6,379 nucleotides of DNA, taken from an uncultured Odoribacter sp. Lineage in GTDB: Bacteria > Bacteroidota > Bacteroidia > Bacteroidales > Marinifilaceae. Made by a program: the position numbers and the translations under genes. Positions 1 to 6,319 of this stretch are shown here, one piece after another. The notes beneath the pieces were generated by a model, which saw only the letters and a list, made by a program, of their open reading frames with translations, was not told where the DNA came from and did no database searches. The stretch is from NCBI GenBank assembly GCA_947176455.1, contig CAMWQQ010000089.1:1-6379 (forward strand), read 5' to 3'. Position 1 is the stretch's first letter. Each line of letters begins with the position of its first letter.

Positions 1-54
1 CCAGTACATTCCACTGAGAAGCAAAAAAATCGTTGCAAGATACTTCATTTTCAT
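1..54 (-). CDS. Partial gene, N-terminus of a probable exported or membrane protein (runs off the left edge)
   Basis: Only the first 18 codons are inside the window. They read MKMKYLATIFLLLSGMYW: two lysines followed by a hydrophobic stretch, the pattern of a Sec or lipoprotein signal peptide or a first membrane segment. Two in-frame ATGs are possible, at 54 and at 48. I chose 54 because it overlaps the TAA of the upstream open stretch as TAATG, a layout typical of coupled translation; starting at 48 gives MKYLATIFLLLSG, an equally normal signal peptide. An in-frame TAA at 61-63 rules out a longer start. The rest of the protein is not visible, so no family can be named. It is on the same strand as the large operon but separated from it by 216 nt and a possible terminator. 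Confidence 0.6.
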   Translation of the reverse strand, partial: MKMKYLATIFLLLSGMYW

Positions 55-209
55 TACATTTTAGGGACGACATCATTGCCCACCGAATCTCTCTTCTTCA
101 AAGTCGGTTTGAGGACGTAAATTTCGTTATTTTTTGCTTGGGATGCCTGAATCACGTACTCATTTTTCGTACTTTTTTCCAACTTCAACGAAACCAAGGT
201 GTTGAAATA
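54..209 (-). CDS. Possible small protein or gene remnant, 47-51 codons, no ATG start
   Basis: Between a TAA at 210-212 and a TAA at 54-56 there is an uninterrupted frame of 51 codons that looks protein-like. It is mostly hydrophilic and includes KNEYVIQASQ, NNEIYVLKP and a C-terminus NDVVPKM. It has no ATG except the last sense codon, so a start would have to be TTG at 197, 188 or 182, or GTG at 155. Its stop overlaps the ATG of the following signal-peptide gene (TAATG), which is what a real coupled upstream gene would show. It has no signal peptide and no membrane segment. I do not recognise a family. It could be a small unannotated gene with a TTG start, the surviving 3' end of a decayed gene, or chance openness in a 5' leader. 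The start is undecided; the coordinates give the full open frame. Confidence 0.3.
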   Translation of the reverse strand, partial: YFNTLVSLKLEKSTKNEYVIQASQAKNNEIYVLKPTLKKRDSVGNDVVPKM

Positions 210-232
210 TTATACCCTATCCCCACCCAAAA
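201..232 (-). promoter_or_regulatory. Weak candidate promoter for the left-edge transcription unit
   Basis: Reading the minus strand, TTTTG (232-228) is followed by a G-rich spacer and TATAATATTTC (214-204). This loosely resembles the Bacteroidota sigma factor pattern of TTTG, about 19 nt, then TAnnTTTG, but the best -7 alignment has two mismatches and the spacing is about 16 nt. The position fits: downstream of the possible DUF58 terminator and upstream of the small open frame and the signal-peptide gene. A short inverted repeat, TTCAAC/GTTGAA (201-206 and 184-189 with an 11-nt spacer), falls near the expected transcription start and could be an operator or an early RNA hairpin. Confidence 0.25.
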
Positions 233-251
233 GGTTTCTCGCTTTCCCCAC

Positions 252-291
252 AAAAAAATAAAGAACCGCACTATACCCGTCCTCGTTCTTT
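252..291 (-). terminator. Possible intrinsic terminator at the end of the six-gene operon
   Basis: On the minus strand, AAAGAAC (291-285) pairs perfectly with GTTCTTT (266-260) across an 18-nt loop, followed at once by ATTTTTTT (259-252). The hairpin plus T-run is terminator-like and lies where the operon should end. It is weak: a 7-bp AT-rich stem with a long loop. Its left arm lies inside the last codons of the DUF58 gene and the stop codon sits in the loop, so ribosomes finishing that gene would compete with folding. Confidence 0.4.
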
Positions 292-1611
292 CAATTCAAG
301 GTAACTGTTAATGGTTTCGGCAGTGAGTTTTTCCGGTTCGGTCAATAAGGTATAGATGCCGGCTTTTCTCAATTCCCGGACAATCCTCTTTTTCTCCAGG
401 ATAAAATTACCGGCAACCGACTTGAAATAAATCTCCTTCAAACGCCGGGCTGGCTGTGCCATGACCTCGTTCACTTCCGTGTTTTCAAACAGGATAAGCA
501 TGACCAGATGATTCCGCGCCAATCTTCTTAAAGCCGGCAAATGCCGCTGCATACCCGTTACGGTTTCGAAATTGGTAAACAGCACCAGCATGCTCCGGTT
601 ATGTACTTGCCGGGAAACGGCAATGCACAACTGTTCAAAGTCGGACTCCAAAAAATCCGTCTGCTGGCTGTAAAGCGCCTCACTGACACGATTGAGCTGC
701 AACCTGCGGTCGTCAGCCTTGATGGAAGTCCCGATTTTATTGGCAAACGTCAGTAATCCCGCCTTGTCGCCCTTCTTCAGGACAATGTTCGACAATGCCA
801 AAGTCGCATTGATAGCATAATCCAGCATCGTCATCCGGTTGAAAGGAGACTGCATCGTCCGCCCTTTATCCACGACACAATATATGGACTGCGAGCGTTC
901 CTCCGTATAGGTATTCACCATCAATTGACGACATTTCGCGGTGGCTTTCCAGTTGACCAGACGCGGGTCGTCTCCCTGCACATAAGCCTTTATCTGCTCA
1001 AAAGTCGTTGTCACGCCCGCCACCCGAATTTTCTTCACCCCGTTCCCGAAATGCTGTCCCGTAAAAGCCAGCAACTCATATTTACGCATAGCGATAAACG
1101 ACGGATAAACCGCAACGGAGGCTTCTTCCCCGTACGAATAACGGCGTTCAACGAACGACAAGGGCGAAGAGACAAAAACACGAAGTTTGCCAAAGACGTA
1201 TTCGCCCCTCCTCACCGGATGAAGCCAATACACCTTTTCGGTGCGTTCCCCGGCATTCAACCGGCAGTCCAACCGAAAATCGCGCCATTGAAATTCCGGT
1301 GGCACCTCGTCCAGGACACGCACCCGCACCGGGAACGGATAGCGGTTTTCAAGGCAAATCTCCACCGGGTTGTCATCCCCGTTGGAAAACTTTTCCCCCA
1401 TATTCCGAAATGCCTCCATTCGGTTCCCGAAACCATACAAAAGAAACAGGTCCGCAACCAAAGCGACACCCCAAAGGCAAAGTAACCACAACACCCAGAC
1501 ATGCAACACCGGAAAAATAAAAGCCAGTATGGCAGCAAACACTCCCGCCACCAGAACTAAGAAAAACCGCTGGTGCAAATAAAAGCCGGATTTAACGACA
1601 CGTGGATTCAT
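271..1611 (-). CDS. DUF58 family membrane-anchored VWA-like protein, predicted MoxR partner
   Basis: This 446-residue protein has two hydrophobic segments near the N-terminus (about 15-33 and 36-59) forming a membrane hairpin, then a long soluble part. The DUF58 signature is at about 201-226: TTTFEQIKAYVQGDDPR followed by LVNWKATAK, matching the family's 'e-hydrophobic-R/K-x-Y-x-x-GDDpR-x-I/V-N-W-k-a-s-A' core. A VWA-like domain follows. Its first metal-site loop reads DKGRT (248-252) rather than the canonical DxSxS, keeping the aspartate. The positive-inside rule puts the large domain in the cytoplasm, where MoxR is. DUF58 proteins are usually encoded next to MoxR ATPases and are thought to act with them as adaptors or effectors, analogous to other MoxR/VWA pairs; the substrate is unknown. 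It starts at ATG 1611, 27 nt after the MoxR stop, and is the last gene of the operon. The family call is firm; the role is inferred. Confidence 0.93.
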   Translation of the reverse strand: MNPRVVKSGFYLHQRFFLVLVAGVFAAILAFIFPVLHVWVLWLLCLWGVALVADLFLLYGFGNRMEAFRNMGEKFSNGDDNPVEICLENRYPFPVRVRVLDEVPPEFQWRDFRLDCRLNAGERTEKVYWLHPVRRGEYVFGKLRVFVSSPLSFVERRYSYGEEASVAVYPSFIAMRKYELLAFTGQHFGNGVKKIRVAGVTTTFEQIKAYVQGDDPRLVNWKATAKCRQLMVNTYTEERSQSIYCVVDKGRTMQSPFNRMTMLDYAINATLALSNIVLKKGDKAGLLTFANKIGTSIKADDRRLQLNRVSEALYSQQTDFLESDFEQLCIAVSRQVHNRSMLVLFTNFETVTGMQRHLPALRRLARNHLVMLILFENTEVNEVMAQPARRLKEIYFKSVAGNFILEKKRIVRELRKAGIYTLLTEPEKLTAETINSYLELKERGRV

Positions 1612-1638
1612 CGGACAGGAACATTTTCACTTTTTGTG

Positions 1639-2610
1639 TCATCGGGGAATTTCAACTTTCGTCATCAGTTGTGCGATGACCTGGTCCACGGCAAGCCCTT
1701 CCAACTCTTTCTCGGCGGAAAGTTGTATCCTATGCCTCAGCACTGCTGGAGCCAGATACAACACATCCTCAGGTATCACAAAATCCCTGCCTTGAATGGC
1801 GGCATACACCTGGGCGCCATTCATCATCGCAATGGAAGCACGAGGCGATGCGCCCAGATACAGCCAACCGCTATTTCTGGTGGTCCGAACCACATCCACG
1901 ATAAACGACTTAATCTTGTCGTCCACCCGGACTTCCTTGATTTTTTCCCGGAGTCCCGCCAACTCCGCCACTGAAAGCACCGGTTCCTCTCCGGTCCATT
2001 GCAACATGGCTCCCGCATGATGCAGATTCAGCACCTCTATCTCCTCGTCCCTTTCCGGATAATCCACCCATATCTTAAACATAAAACGGTCCAGCTGGGC
2101 CTCCGGCAAACGGTAAGTCCCTTCATGTTCCACCGGATTCTGGGTAGCCACCACCATAAACGGATATTCCATTGGGTACACTTGCCCGTCATTGGTAATC
2201 TGCCGTTCTTCCATGACCTCAAAAAGAGCCGCCTGGGTCTTTGCAGGCGAACGGTTAATCTCATCCGCCAGCAATATATTCGTAAACACGGGACCTTTCC
2301 GGAACTCAAACTTGCCGGAAGAAGGCAGAAACACGGAAGTACCAATGACATCGCTGGGCATCAGGTCGGGAGTGAACTGAATCCGGGAAAACCGGGCATC
2401 GACCAACTGCGACAGCACCTTTGCCATTAAGGTTTTCGCCACTCCAGGGACGCCTTCAATCAACACATGTCCGTCCGCCAACAAAGCCGTAAGCAACAAA
2501 TCCACCACTCCCTTTTGTCCGACGATAACCTTTGCCATGCGTTCACGCAACAGCGCCATTTTCTCACTCAACTGCGAAAAATCAATCCGCGATTCAAAAT
2601 TCGTTTCCAT
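1639..2610 (-). CDS. MoxR-family AAA+ ATPase
   Basis: This 323-residue cytosolic protein is a complete MoxR ATPase of normal length. Visible motifs in order are: Walker A GVPGVAKT (53-60, K59); the MoxR-typical QFTPDLMPSD (78-87); Walker B NILLADEINRS (111-121, D116/E117); sensor 1 ATQNP (155-159); LPEAQLDRF (168-176), with R175 where the family's arginine finger lies; and sensor 2 GASPRAS (253-259). All catalytic positions are intact. MoxR proteins form ring-shaped oligomers that use ATP to remodel or activate protein complexes, commonly with a VWA-type partner, here DUF58 directly downstream. The start is ATG 2610, one base after the DUF4350 stop (TAATATG), implying coupled translation. The TGA stop overlaps an ATG (see the mini-frame finding). 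Its target is not shown by the sequence. Confidence 0.96.
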   Translation of the reverse strand: METNFESRIDFSQLSEKMALLRERMAKVIVGQKGVVDLLLTALLADGHVLIEGVPGVAKTLMAKVLSQLVDARFSRIQFTPDLMPSDVIGTSVFLPSSGKFEFRKGPVFTNILLADEINRSPAKTQAALFEVMEERQITNDGQVYPMEYPFMVVATQNPVEHEGTYRLPEAQLDRFMFKIWVDYPERDEEIEVLNLHHAGAMLQWTGEEPVLSVAELAGLREKIKEVRVDDKIKSFIVDVVRTTRNSGWLYLGASPRASIAMMNGAQVYAAIQGRDFVIPEDVLYLAPAVLRHRIQLSAEKELEGLAVDQVIAQLMTKVEIPR

Positions 2611-2611
2611 A

Positions 2612-3808
2612 TTATTTTACATTACAATATTTTTCCGTTTTTTCCATTAATTGTTTCAATTCCTCCTCCGACACCTGTCTTCTTTCTCGAATTCGACAAA
2701 TCAACCGCACCAGTGCTTCGACCTCCTCTCGCTCCGCCCCCGACCGTTCCGCCAGCAATTCGGCAAACCGGTCGTTCAAATTGTCCGTCCGCAAAAAATA
2801 CCGGACACGTACCCTTTCCAAGAAAAAATCGATTCTCTTCAAAGCCACCGAAACATGCTCTCCCTTTTTGTAATACAACAAACTGATTGTCGACACAAAT
2901 TCCAGCATCCGGTTTCGGGGAGGAAGCATCATCGGGACAGGCCGCTGTTCTCTCCTCGCCCGAAAAAAAACATAAAGCAACGCACCCGCCAAAATCAGAT
3001 ATAAAGCCAGTTTCAATGCCGGATACCTCAAAATCACCCACAAGGGAGTCTTCGGCAACGCCGTCCCGTAGGCGCCCCAGACCATGTTTCCCTTATCGGC
3101 AGACAACACATCCCAAATGATTTTCTTCGTATCGGCAGGCAAAAACGAAAGCGCCTGATAATAATAATCGCCCCGAACACTGTCAAGCACGGCATGATTC
3201 GTAAACAACACAGGCTTCAGATTCAGTAACAGCTGTCCTTTTCGATAAGGAATCCGGATAAAATGAGGCATGGAATCCTGTTCATTCCTCCCCAGAACTT
3301 CTCCGGAAAAATCCGAAGGCAACTTGAAATAAGGCAGATAACCCGATTTTCCCGGATACATTTTAGGCTTCGAACCGCCATAAACCAATTTGAATGCCCC
3401 GGAAGTCTCGGCATAATCCAATGCGATACCCAAAGCATCCAGCAACGAATCCTGCAATTTGTCTGCGACAATAAAAGCCCAATTTCCCCGTCCAATCCAC
3501 TCCAACAACCGTTTCGCCCCCTCCCCGTCCGTTTTAAAATATGCCGAGACCGAAATATAACCGGTATTCCGCACCTGCTCTACCTTTTGAAGTTCTTCAT
3601 ACAAATCAAGATTGGCAGGAACGATTTCAGCTTCCGGAAACAGATGCGGCAGACTTCGGTAAAGGATATAAGTTCCATACGGTATCTTGTCCTTTCTGGA
3701 ATAAGTCGCACTCCAATCCACCTCTTTCGGTCCTTCGGTCTCATACCAGGCGTATGCGAACGTCAGCAACACCAACAAACAGATTCCTATCCATTGCTTG
3801 TATTTCAT
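2612..3808 (-). CDS. DUF4350 domain-containing membrane protein
   Basis: This 398-residue protein has an N-terminal membrane segment (about 6-21), a large middle region (22-262), a second membrane segment (about 264-283) and a charged C-terminal tail. The features I associate with bacteroidete DUF4350 proteins are WSATYSRKDKIPYGTYILY (32-50), the GNWAFIVAD strand (108-116), QLLLNLKPVLFTNH (192-205), and a C-terminal helical part EFVSTISLLYYKKGEH (303-318). RARREQRP just after the second segment fits a cytoplasmic C-terminus, so residues 22-262 should be periplasmic. The first ATG (3808) overlaps the upstream DUF4129 stop as ATGA, so the start is well supported. No biochemical activity is known to me. 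Its constant place beside MoxR/DUF58 suggests it is a membrane component or sensor of that machine. The domain call is from remembered family features, not a search. Confidence 0.88.
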   Translation of the reverse strand: MKYKQWIGICLLVLLTFAYAWYETEGPKEVDWSATYSRKDKIPYGTYILYRSLPHLFPEAEIVPANLDLYEELQKVEQVRNTGYISVSAYFKTDGEGAKRLLEWIGRGNWAFIVADKLQDSLLDALGIALDYAETSGAFKLVYGGSKPKMYPGKSGYLPYFKLPSDFSGEVLGRNEQDSMPHFIRIPYRKGQLLLNLKPVLFTNHAVLDSVRGDYYYQALSFLPADTKKIIWDVLSADKGNMVWGAYGTALPKTPLWVILRYPALKLALYLILAGALLYVFFRARREQRPVPMMLPPRNRMLEFVSTISLLYYKKGEHVSVALKRIDFFLERVRVRYFLRTDNLNDRFAELLAERSGAEREEVEALVRLICRIRERRQVSEEELKQLMEKTEKYCNVK

Positions 3809-4551
3809 CCTGCCAGCATTTGTTGAAAATCATGAAACTTCCTGCGCAAGGATTCATACAACTCCTCATCCACCCGGAAATCCCCGTAACACACGCAGTC
3901 AAATATCCGGACCAATTCCCCGAACCGTTCCCTGAATCCTTCCTGGGGAATATCCTGCAAATAAGCCGCATTGGAGCGATGCACATCCCGACGAATGAAC
4001 TCTTTCTGCTCCAACAATCCCAGGATATACCAAAAATGAATCCGGACTGCCAACACATAATTCCGCCCATCCAGCGCCTGTTTCAACAAGACAGGATAGG
4101 AAACCTCGTCCACCTGCTCCGCCTCTATCCCGAAACTCCGGTCAAAATCAGGCCTTCTGCCCTCTGTCGCATGACGGTATCTGTTGCGTATCAGCCAATA
4201 GACCAGAAAGACCAAGACTGCCACCGCCATGACTTTCAGAAAGATTTCAATCCATTCTTCGTTTTCAGAGTACAACCAGGAGAAGTGCTTTCGAAACCAT
4301 TGCTCCCAAGCGTTCTGCCATTCGGTTCCAGGCGCCTTATAGGTATAATCAAACGCCGGGTCTTTTCGGAAACGCGCCAAGAAAGAGTCATCAGGCTGGC
4401 GCAATTGAAAATCGTCCTGCGCATCCGCAACCGTACTCTGCGGAAGCGTGGCAAACGCAACCTGCATGCAAAGCAGGAGAACAACCGCCCCGATGTATTT
4501 ACAACTTGTCTTCACCACTTTCCGCTTGTTCCTCCATTCCGATTTGTTCAA
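3805..4551 (-). CDS. DUF4129 domain-containing protein with signal peptide and one membrane segment
   Basis: This 248-residue protein starts with a basic stretch (NKRKVVKTSCK) and a hydrophobic core ending at about VAFA-TLPQ (31-38), a good signal peptide. A periplasmic region follows (about 35-100, with FLARFRKDPAFDY at 57-69), then a membrane segment (about 102-121) followed by the basic RNRYRHATEGRR, which fits a cytoplasmic C-terminus. The DUF4129 domain spans about 150-240: AVRIHFWYILGLLEQKEFIR (168-187), the HRSNAAYL element (191-198) and FDCVCYGDF (217-225), matching the family's Y-x-x-x-L-x-x-L, T/S-N-x-x-Y-L and F-x-x-x-x-YG pattern. The ATG at 4551 overlaps the upstream gene by 53 nt. 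In-frame GTGs at 4518 and 4515 would cut the overlap to 20 or 17 nt and still leave a shorter signal peptide, so the start is uncertain. The domain is common beside MoxR, DUF58 and DUF4350; its function is unknown. Confidence 0.88.
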   Translation of the reverse strand: MNKSEWRNKRKVVKTSCKYIGAVVLLLCMQVAFATLPQSTVADAQDDFQLRQPDDSFLARFRKDPAFDYTYKAPGTEWQNAWEQWFRKHFSWLYSENEEWIEIFLKVMAVAVLVFLVYWLIRNRYRHATEGRRPDFDRSFGIEAEQVDEVSYPVLLKQALDGRNYVLAVRIHFWYILGLLEQKEFIRRDVHRSNAAYLQDIPQEGFRERFGELVRIFDCVCYGDFRVDEELYESLRRKFHDFQQMLAG

Positions 4552-5368
4552 TCTTATTCAGCAAAACGCTGTGTTCCTTCCCTTCTCGCCGGCTGAAAAA
4601 ACGAATGCCGATAGCCAGTACCAGACCACCGCTCACTAAATAGTTTCCGAGTTTTGCAATGGCACCTGCCAGCGTCATTTCAAACAAGCCCGGAACCTCC
4701 CCGGTAAAAAACGAACCGACATAGACTCCGATGTAAGGAAAGCTGAAAACATAGCCCAGCGTCGAAAAAACCAAGGAACACAAAATGACATACCCGAACG
4801 TACCCCACCATTGTCCCCGACACAAATCGGAAGAAGCGGAGAACGCGGAAAAAGAAGCGGACAAATTCTTGTCCTGCACCACTAGAAAATAGGGAGCGAA
4901 TAGAAACAGGACTGACAAATAAATCCCCGGCACAAGCAGGCAAACAAACCCCACGAAAGACATGAAAAAATAAACAATATCCAGCACCAGAAAACGTCCC
5001 AGATAACGCCGCATCAGTTTCAATACTTCGTGCCATGAAATGTTCACCCTTTCCTGTGTCGGATATTTCTCGGAATACAAACGCAGATAAGACAACATGA
5101 ACAACTGCAACCAAAGAAACGCCGAAATGGACAGCACATAATTCACCAGCAACGTCATCCAACCCATGTCGGAAGCAAACACATTTCCAGCCAAAATCCC
5201 CTTCAACAGAAAACTCTGCATGAACAATTCCACAAAAACAAGCGGCAACACGATTACAGCCAAAGCGGTCATCAGCGATTTAAACTCCTGTTTGATAAAC
5301 TGAAAAGTAACCGTCAATTCGTCACTGAAATTCCTTTTTTCCGATAAATTAATTCCTTTTGTCTGCAT
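4499..5368 (-). CDS. Multi-pass membrane protein resembling the GPDPase membrane-domain / YciC-like group
   Basis: With the ATG at 5368 the protein has 289 residues, a short cytosolic N-terminus and about five or six membrane segments (near 34-56, 69-95, 127-165 as a pair, 189-218 and 238-257), ending in an acidic tail. The stretch LLVPGIYLSVLF (144-155), APYFLVVQDKNLSASFS (158-174) and RGQWWGTFGYVI (184-195) follows the 'PGIYL... V.....AlxxSxxLxkGxWW' pattern seen in glycerophosphodiester phosphodiesterase membrane domains and in DUF975/YciC-like proteins. No catalytic phosphodiesterase domain is present. A GTG at 5374 would add two residues, but the ATG six bases downstream is preferred. 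It lies 9 nt after the SpoIIM-like stop and its end overlaps the DUF4129 gene, so it belongs to the operon. It is probably a structural membrane component; the family assignment is tentative. Confidence 0.82.
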   Translation of the reverse strand: MQTKGINLSEKRNFSDELTVTFQFIKQEFKSLMTALAVIVLPLVFVELFMQSFLLKGILAGNVFASDMGWMTLLVNYVLSISAFLWLQLFMLSYLRLYSEKYPTQERVNISWHEVLKLMRRYLGRFLVLDIVYFFMSFVGFVCLLVPGIYLSVLFLFAPYFLVVQDKNLSASFSAFSASSDLCRGQWWGTFGYVILCSLVFSTLGYVFSFPYIGVYVGSFFTGEVPGLFEMTLAGAIAKLGNYLVSGGLVLAIGIRFFSRREGKEHSVLLNKIEQIGMEEQAESGEDKL

Positions 5369-5377
5369 AACCACATT

Positions 5378-6319
5378 TTATTCAAAGTTCGACAAGACCG
5401 GCGTTCCGGCATCCTCCGTTTTCAAATTCCGATTCCGTGCCAGATATCCGGGATAAACCACGAAATAGCCGATGACACCGACAACAGAAACAACCATTGC
5501 AATCAAACCGACCACAGGTCGGGCATCCGCATAACGGGTAATAAAACTCTCTATCCAACCGGCAAGGATAAAAAAGGGGAGCAGTCCAACAAGAATCTTT
5601 ATCCCCTGCAAGGCACCGATACGGAAGGACTGCAACCGGGGAAAAGTTCCCGGAAAAAGGAAACTGTTTCCCAAAACCAGTCCGGCGCCTCCGGCAATGA
5701 CAATCGCCGTCATCTCAAAAGTCCCGTGCGCCCAAATCGACAAAGCGGAATGCAACAACAAGCCCTTCTGATAAAAAAAGTACTGAAAAGCTCCCACCAT
5801 GATACCGTTCTGAAACAACACCTTCAACGTACCGGCGGAAAAAAGCAAGCCCCAGGCAAAAGCAATGAAAGCAACTTTGATGTTATTGAACGTAATTCTC
5901 AAAAACATATCCAAGGCATCTTGTCCGTCATACACTTTCATCGGCGTACCCGCCGCAATATTCTCCAACGTCATGTTCACATAGCCGTCTCCAAGGATAA
6001 GCCGGACAAACGAATCCTCCCGGGCTGCCGAAAAAACGCCCACCAATACGGACAGCAAAAAGAAAACCAAGGCAAACCACAGGGTTTTCCGTTTCTCAAA
6101 CAACAAAAGCGGGAAATCAGTCACCCAAAACGTCCACCACTTCTTCGTGTGCGACGCACGTCCGACGTTTATATCCGTCAGATAGCTCGCCACAAGACGA
6201 TTCAGGTATTTTTCCACATCACTCCCCGGATAAAAAGTCCGGGCATAAGCCAAATCATCCGACAATTCGACAAAATTGGCGGCCAGCCGGTCGGCATCCA
6301 AATGCAGTCCCTGCTCCAT
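5378..6319 (-). CDS. SpoIIM-like (DUF95) integral membrane protein
   Basis: The part from the first ATG has 313 residues. A soluble N-terminal part carries the family element FVELSDDLAYARTFYPGS (16-33). Membrane segments follow at about 78-97, 149-165, 172-183, 203-222, 240-258 and 269-290. The DUF95 signatures are FNNIKVAFIAFAWGLLFSAGT (144-164, consensus NN..VA......G...G.GT), the N-G-x-x-x-G element NGIMVGAF (171-178), and WAHGTFEM (196-203) followed by AGGAGLVLG (209-217). The Bacillus relative SpoIIM works in engulfment during sporulation, but non-sporulating bacteria and archaea carry homologues, often near RDD, MoxR and DUF58 genes; no sporulation role is implied here. ATG 6319 is the only canonical start. 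However, the frame stays open to a TAG at 6359-6361, and the preceding codons encode KFISTTKEKWTQ, which resembles the usual family N-terminus. The true start may therefore be ATT at 6349, or the gene may be altered there. Confidence 0.9.
   Translation of the reverse strand: MEQGLHLDADRLAANFVELSDDLAYARTFYPGSDVEKYLNRLVASYLTDINVGRASHTKKWWTFWVTDFPLLLFEKRKTLWFALVFFLLSVLVGVFSAAREDSFVRLILGDGYVNMTLENIAAGTPMKVYDGQDALDMFLRITFNNIKVAFIAFAWGLLFSAGTLKVLFQNGIMVGAFQYFFYQKGLLLHSALSIWAHGTFEMTAIVIAGGAGLVLGNSFLFPGTFPRLQSFRIGALQGIKILVGLLPFFILAGWIESFITRYADARPVVGLIAMVVSVVGVIGYFVVYPGYLARNRNLKTEDAGTPVLSNFE

Noticed and set aside
1..76. A second minus-strand frame from ATG 76 (MMSSLKCNENEVSC...) open to the window edge.
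   Set aside because: It competes with the frame from ATG 54, whose lysine-plus-hydrophobic start is a convincing signal peptide. The alternative has no such feature.
33..311. A 92-codon plus-strand frame across the left intergenic region.
   Set aside because: It overlaps the DUF58 end, the possible terminator and the signal-peptide gene start in antisense, and its cysteine/phenylalanine-rich product looks non-coding. The minus-strand readings explain the region better.
925..1485. A 186-codon plus-strand frame opposite the DUF58 gene.
   Set aside because: It lies fully antisense to a well-supported DUF58 coding region and has no recognisable motif.
3541..4596. A 351-codon open frame on the plus strand, antisense to parts of the DUF4350, DUF4129 and YciC-like genes.
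   Set aside because: It crosses several real gene junctions on the opposite strand. Its translation is rich in P, R, Q and S without domains, signal peptide or membrane segments. The minus-strand genes beneath it have clear family motifs, so this is openness mirrored from their codon use.
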